Shown in pieces: positions 62,901 to 64,000 of a stretch of DNA of 64,000 bases. Below the pieces are notes generated by a model. The model was not told the origin of the DNA. It was given only the letters and a program-made list of their open reading frames with translations, and ran no database searches. This stretch comes from Eutrigla gurnardus (taxonomy: Eukaryota > Chordata > Actinopteri > Perciformes > Triglidae): NCBI GenBank assembly GCA_963514095.1, contig OY741276.1, positions 14,173,959 to 14,237,958 of the forward strand. The letters are read 5' to 3'. Numbering within the stretch: the stretch's first letter is position 1; the number at the start of each line of letters is the position of its first letter. A program made the translations under genes and the position numbers.

Positions 62901-64000
62901 TATCATAGAACAAAATCTTAAAATTGTTCAAGCTTGTATTAAGCGCAGACTGACAGACATCTGGCGTCAAACCAAATACCCAATAAAAAAAAGCTATTGA
63001 CTTTGAGAAGGGAAACGAAATTGCAAGAATGCTAACTCCTTTTGTAATTTAGGACTATATAGAAGATATATTCAAATATAAAATCGTTCAGCAACTTGCT
63101 TTTAAAACAGAGGTACTAATACACTGTTGAGCATAACTGCTGACTAGGTAAGTCACTGGAAATGTAAGAGCATACAAAACCCCACAATCAATGATTCTAA
63201 GTGCCTCAAATCTCACTGACACGTGTCCCCGCTGTGTGGCACGATTACAGTACAATACTGTGTGTTCACACGGCTTAATGAGTCCCGAAAGTGTGCAGTC
63301 TGCTGACACACATGCACACGAGCCTTAACATCAGTTCGCTTCCCCACCCAACATCGTGAAGCACCTACTTCTCCCCCTTTGATAGCTATAACAGGTGAAG
63401 CCATATGCTGTTTACATGAAAGACAATGCCTGCTAATGAAGCTGAGCACCTCCCTCGGTCCCCACCTCCCACTTGGCAGGGATACAAAATTCCACCTGGA
63501 TGGTCTTCAACGATGTGCCAAGAGGATATCACAGCAGCTCCATATCCTCTGTGTGACAGTGTAATTCCCTCTGCCCTGCAGCGATGTCTGCAAAACTCAG
63601 ACAGTTTACATGTTCATGTAGCTACATTGCGCTGAGGAAGAGTGACTTGCCAAGTATTCTGTGTATTCATTTGATTCCTGGCACACACCTCTCCAACGTG
63701 AGCTGTCACAGGTGTAGCAAAGTCAAAGGAGGAGGCGCATTTGATCTTTCCATCAGTTCAGCGTACGGCAACCAAACCCCCAAAGCTCCTGAATTATTGT
63801 TGAGTCTTCTGCTTTGTTACATTTTAATATATATAGTCTTTGCTGTTTGAGTTTTTGGGAAAATTCCTCATAATTCTTTATGCAGGGCAGCACAGTAATG
63901 ACAGTATTATGTGGATGAATGCATATGGAGTACAGGGATGTATCAAATTCCAGACATTCAACCCAGGTATGCAGAATAAATCTGCTATAATTAGGTAATA
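56986..64000 (-). other. arl15: arl15 intron, distal part to the window edge
   Basis: No exon was recognised. Complex stretches at 57400-57560 and 61300-61500 could be conserved elements. The interval 59700-60300 is very AT-rich with an A17-like run near 59909-59925. Open frames (57576-57992, 58382-58678 minus, 60645-61127 both strands) lack family likeness. Confidence 0.6.

Noticed and set aside
38073..64000. Search for other ARL15 exons (P-loop, GGADN-RKYW, ANHQDK) on the minus strand
   Set aside because: None was found by eye. Divergent or very short exons could still have been missed, so this is absence of evidence only.

Overview
The window reads as nuclear DNA of a teleost fish, probably a percomorph. 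It has split genes with GT-AG introns, long (TC), (GT) and (CA) microsatellites, LINE tails of the L1 and L2/Rex types, and several dispersed repeat families familiar from percomorph genomes. Nothing looks bacterial, plasmid or phage. Almost every long open frame is a chance frame or a transposon remnant.

Two protein genes are supported. (1) ndufs4 lies on the + strand and is complete in five coding exons (170-252, 2692-2770, 13229-13401, 13766-13839, 15368-15471). These join in frame to a 170-residue accessory subunit of mitochondrial complex I, with a poly(A) signal at 15532. (2) arl15 lies on the - strand. Only its last coding exon (37920-38072) is present, with a probable 3'UTR down to about 36.1 kb. 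The rest of the window to 64000 appears to be arl15 intron. The genes are tail to tail, matching the NDUFS4-ARL15 order known in vertebrates. Their products are not known to work together (complex I assembly versus a small ARF-like GTPase), so the arrangement looks like conserved synteny, not a functional unit.

Layout: 1-15560 is ndufs4, including a 10.5 kb intron 2 and a 94-bp (TC)47 tract in the 364-bp intron 3. The interval 15560-36090 lies between the genes. It contains a 362-bp TTAA-flanked MITE with a second partial copy inverted to it (16.99-17.94 kb). A decayed L1/Tx1-type LINE that has lost its reverse transcriptase core follows (19.46-22.44 kb), then LINE tails, a degenerate AT-rich tandem array with an embedded repeat (24.85-26.02 kb), an unusually GC/CpG-rich block (about 30.0-31.3 kb) and an L2-like tail. 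From 36090 to 37919 is the probable arl15 3'UTR. From 38073 to 64000 is arl15 intron, mostly unique sequence with microsatellites, a 37-bp near-pure C run and two copies of a teleost repeat.

I found no convincing undescribed multi-gene system. The items most worth checking are the CpG-rich block with a short ATG-initiated frame at 30157, the unexplained 564-bp open frame at 6276, the inverted MITE pair, the hairpins, and several complex single-copy stretches that could be conserved non-coding elements.
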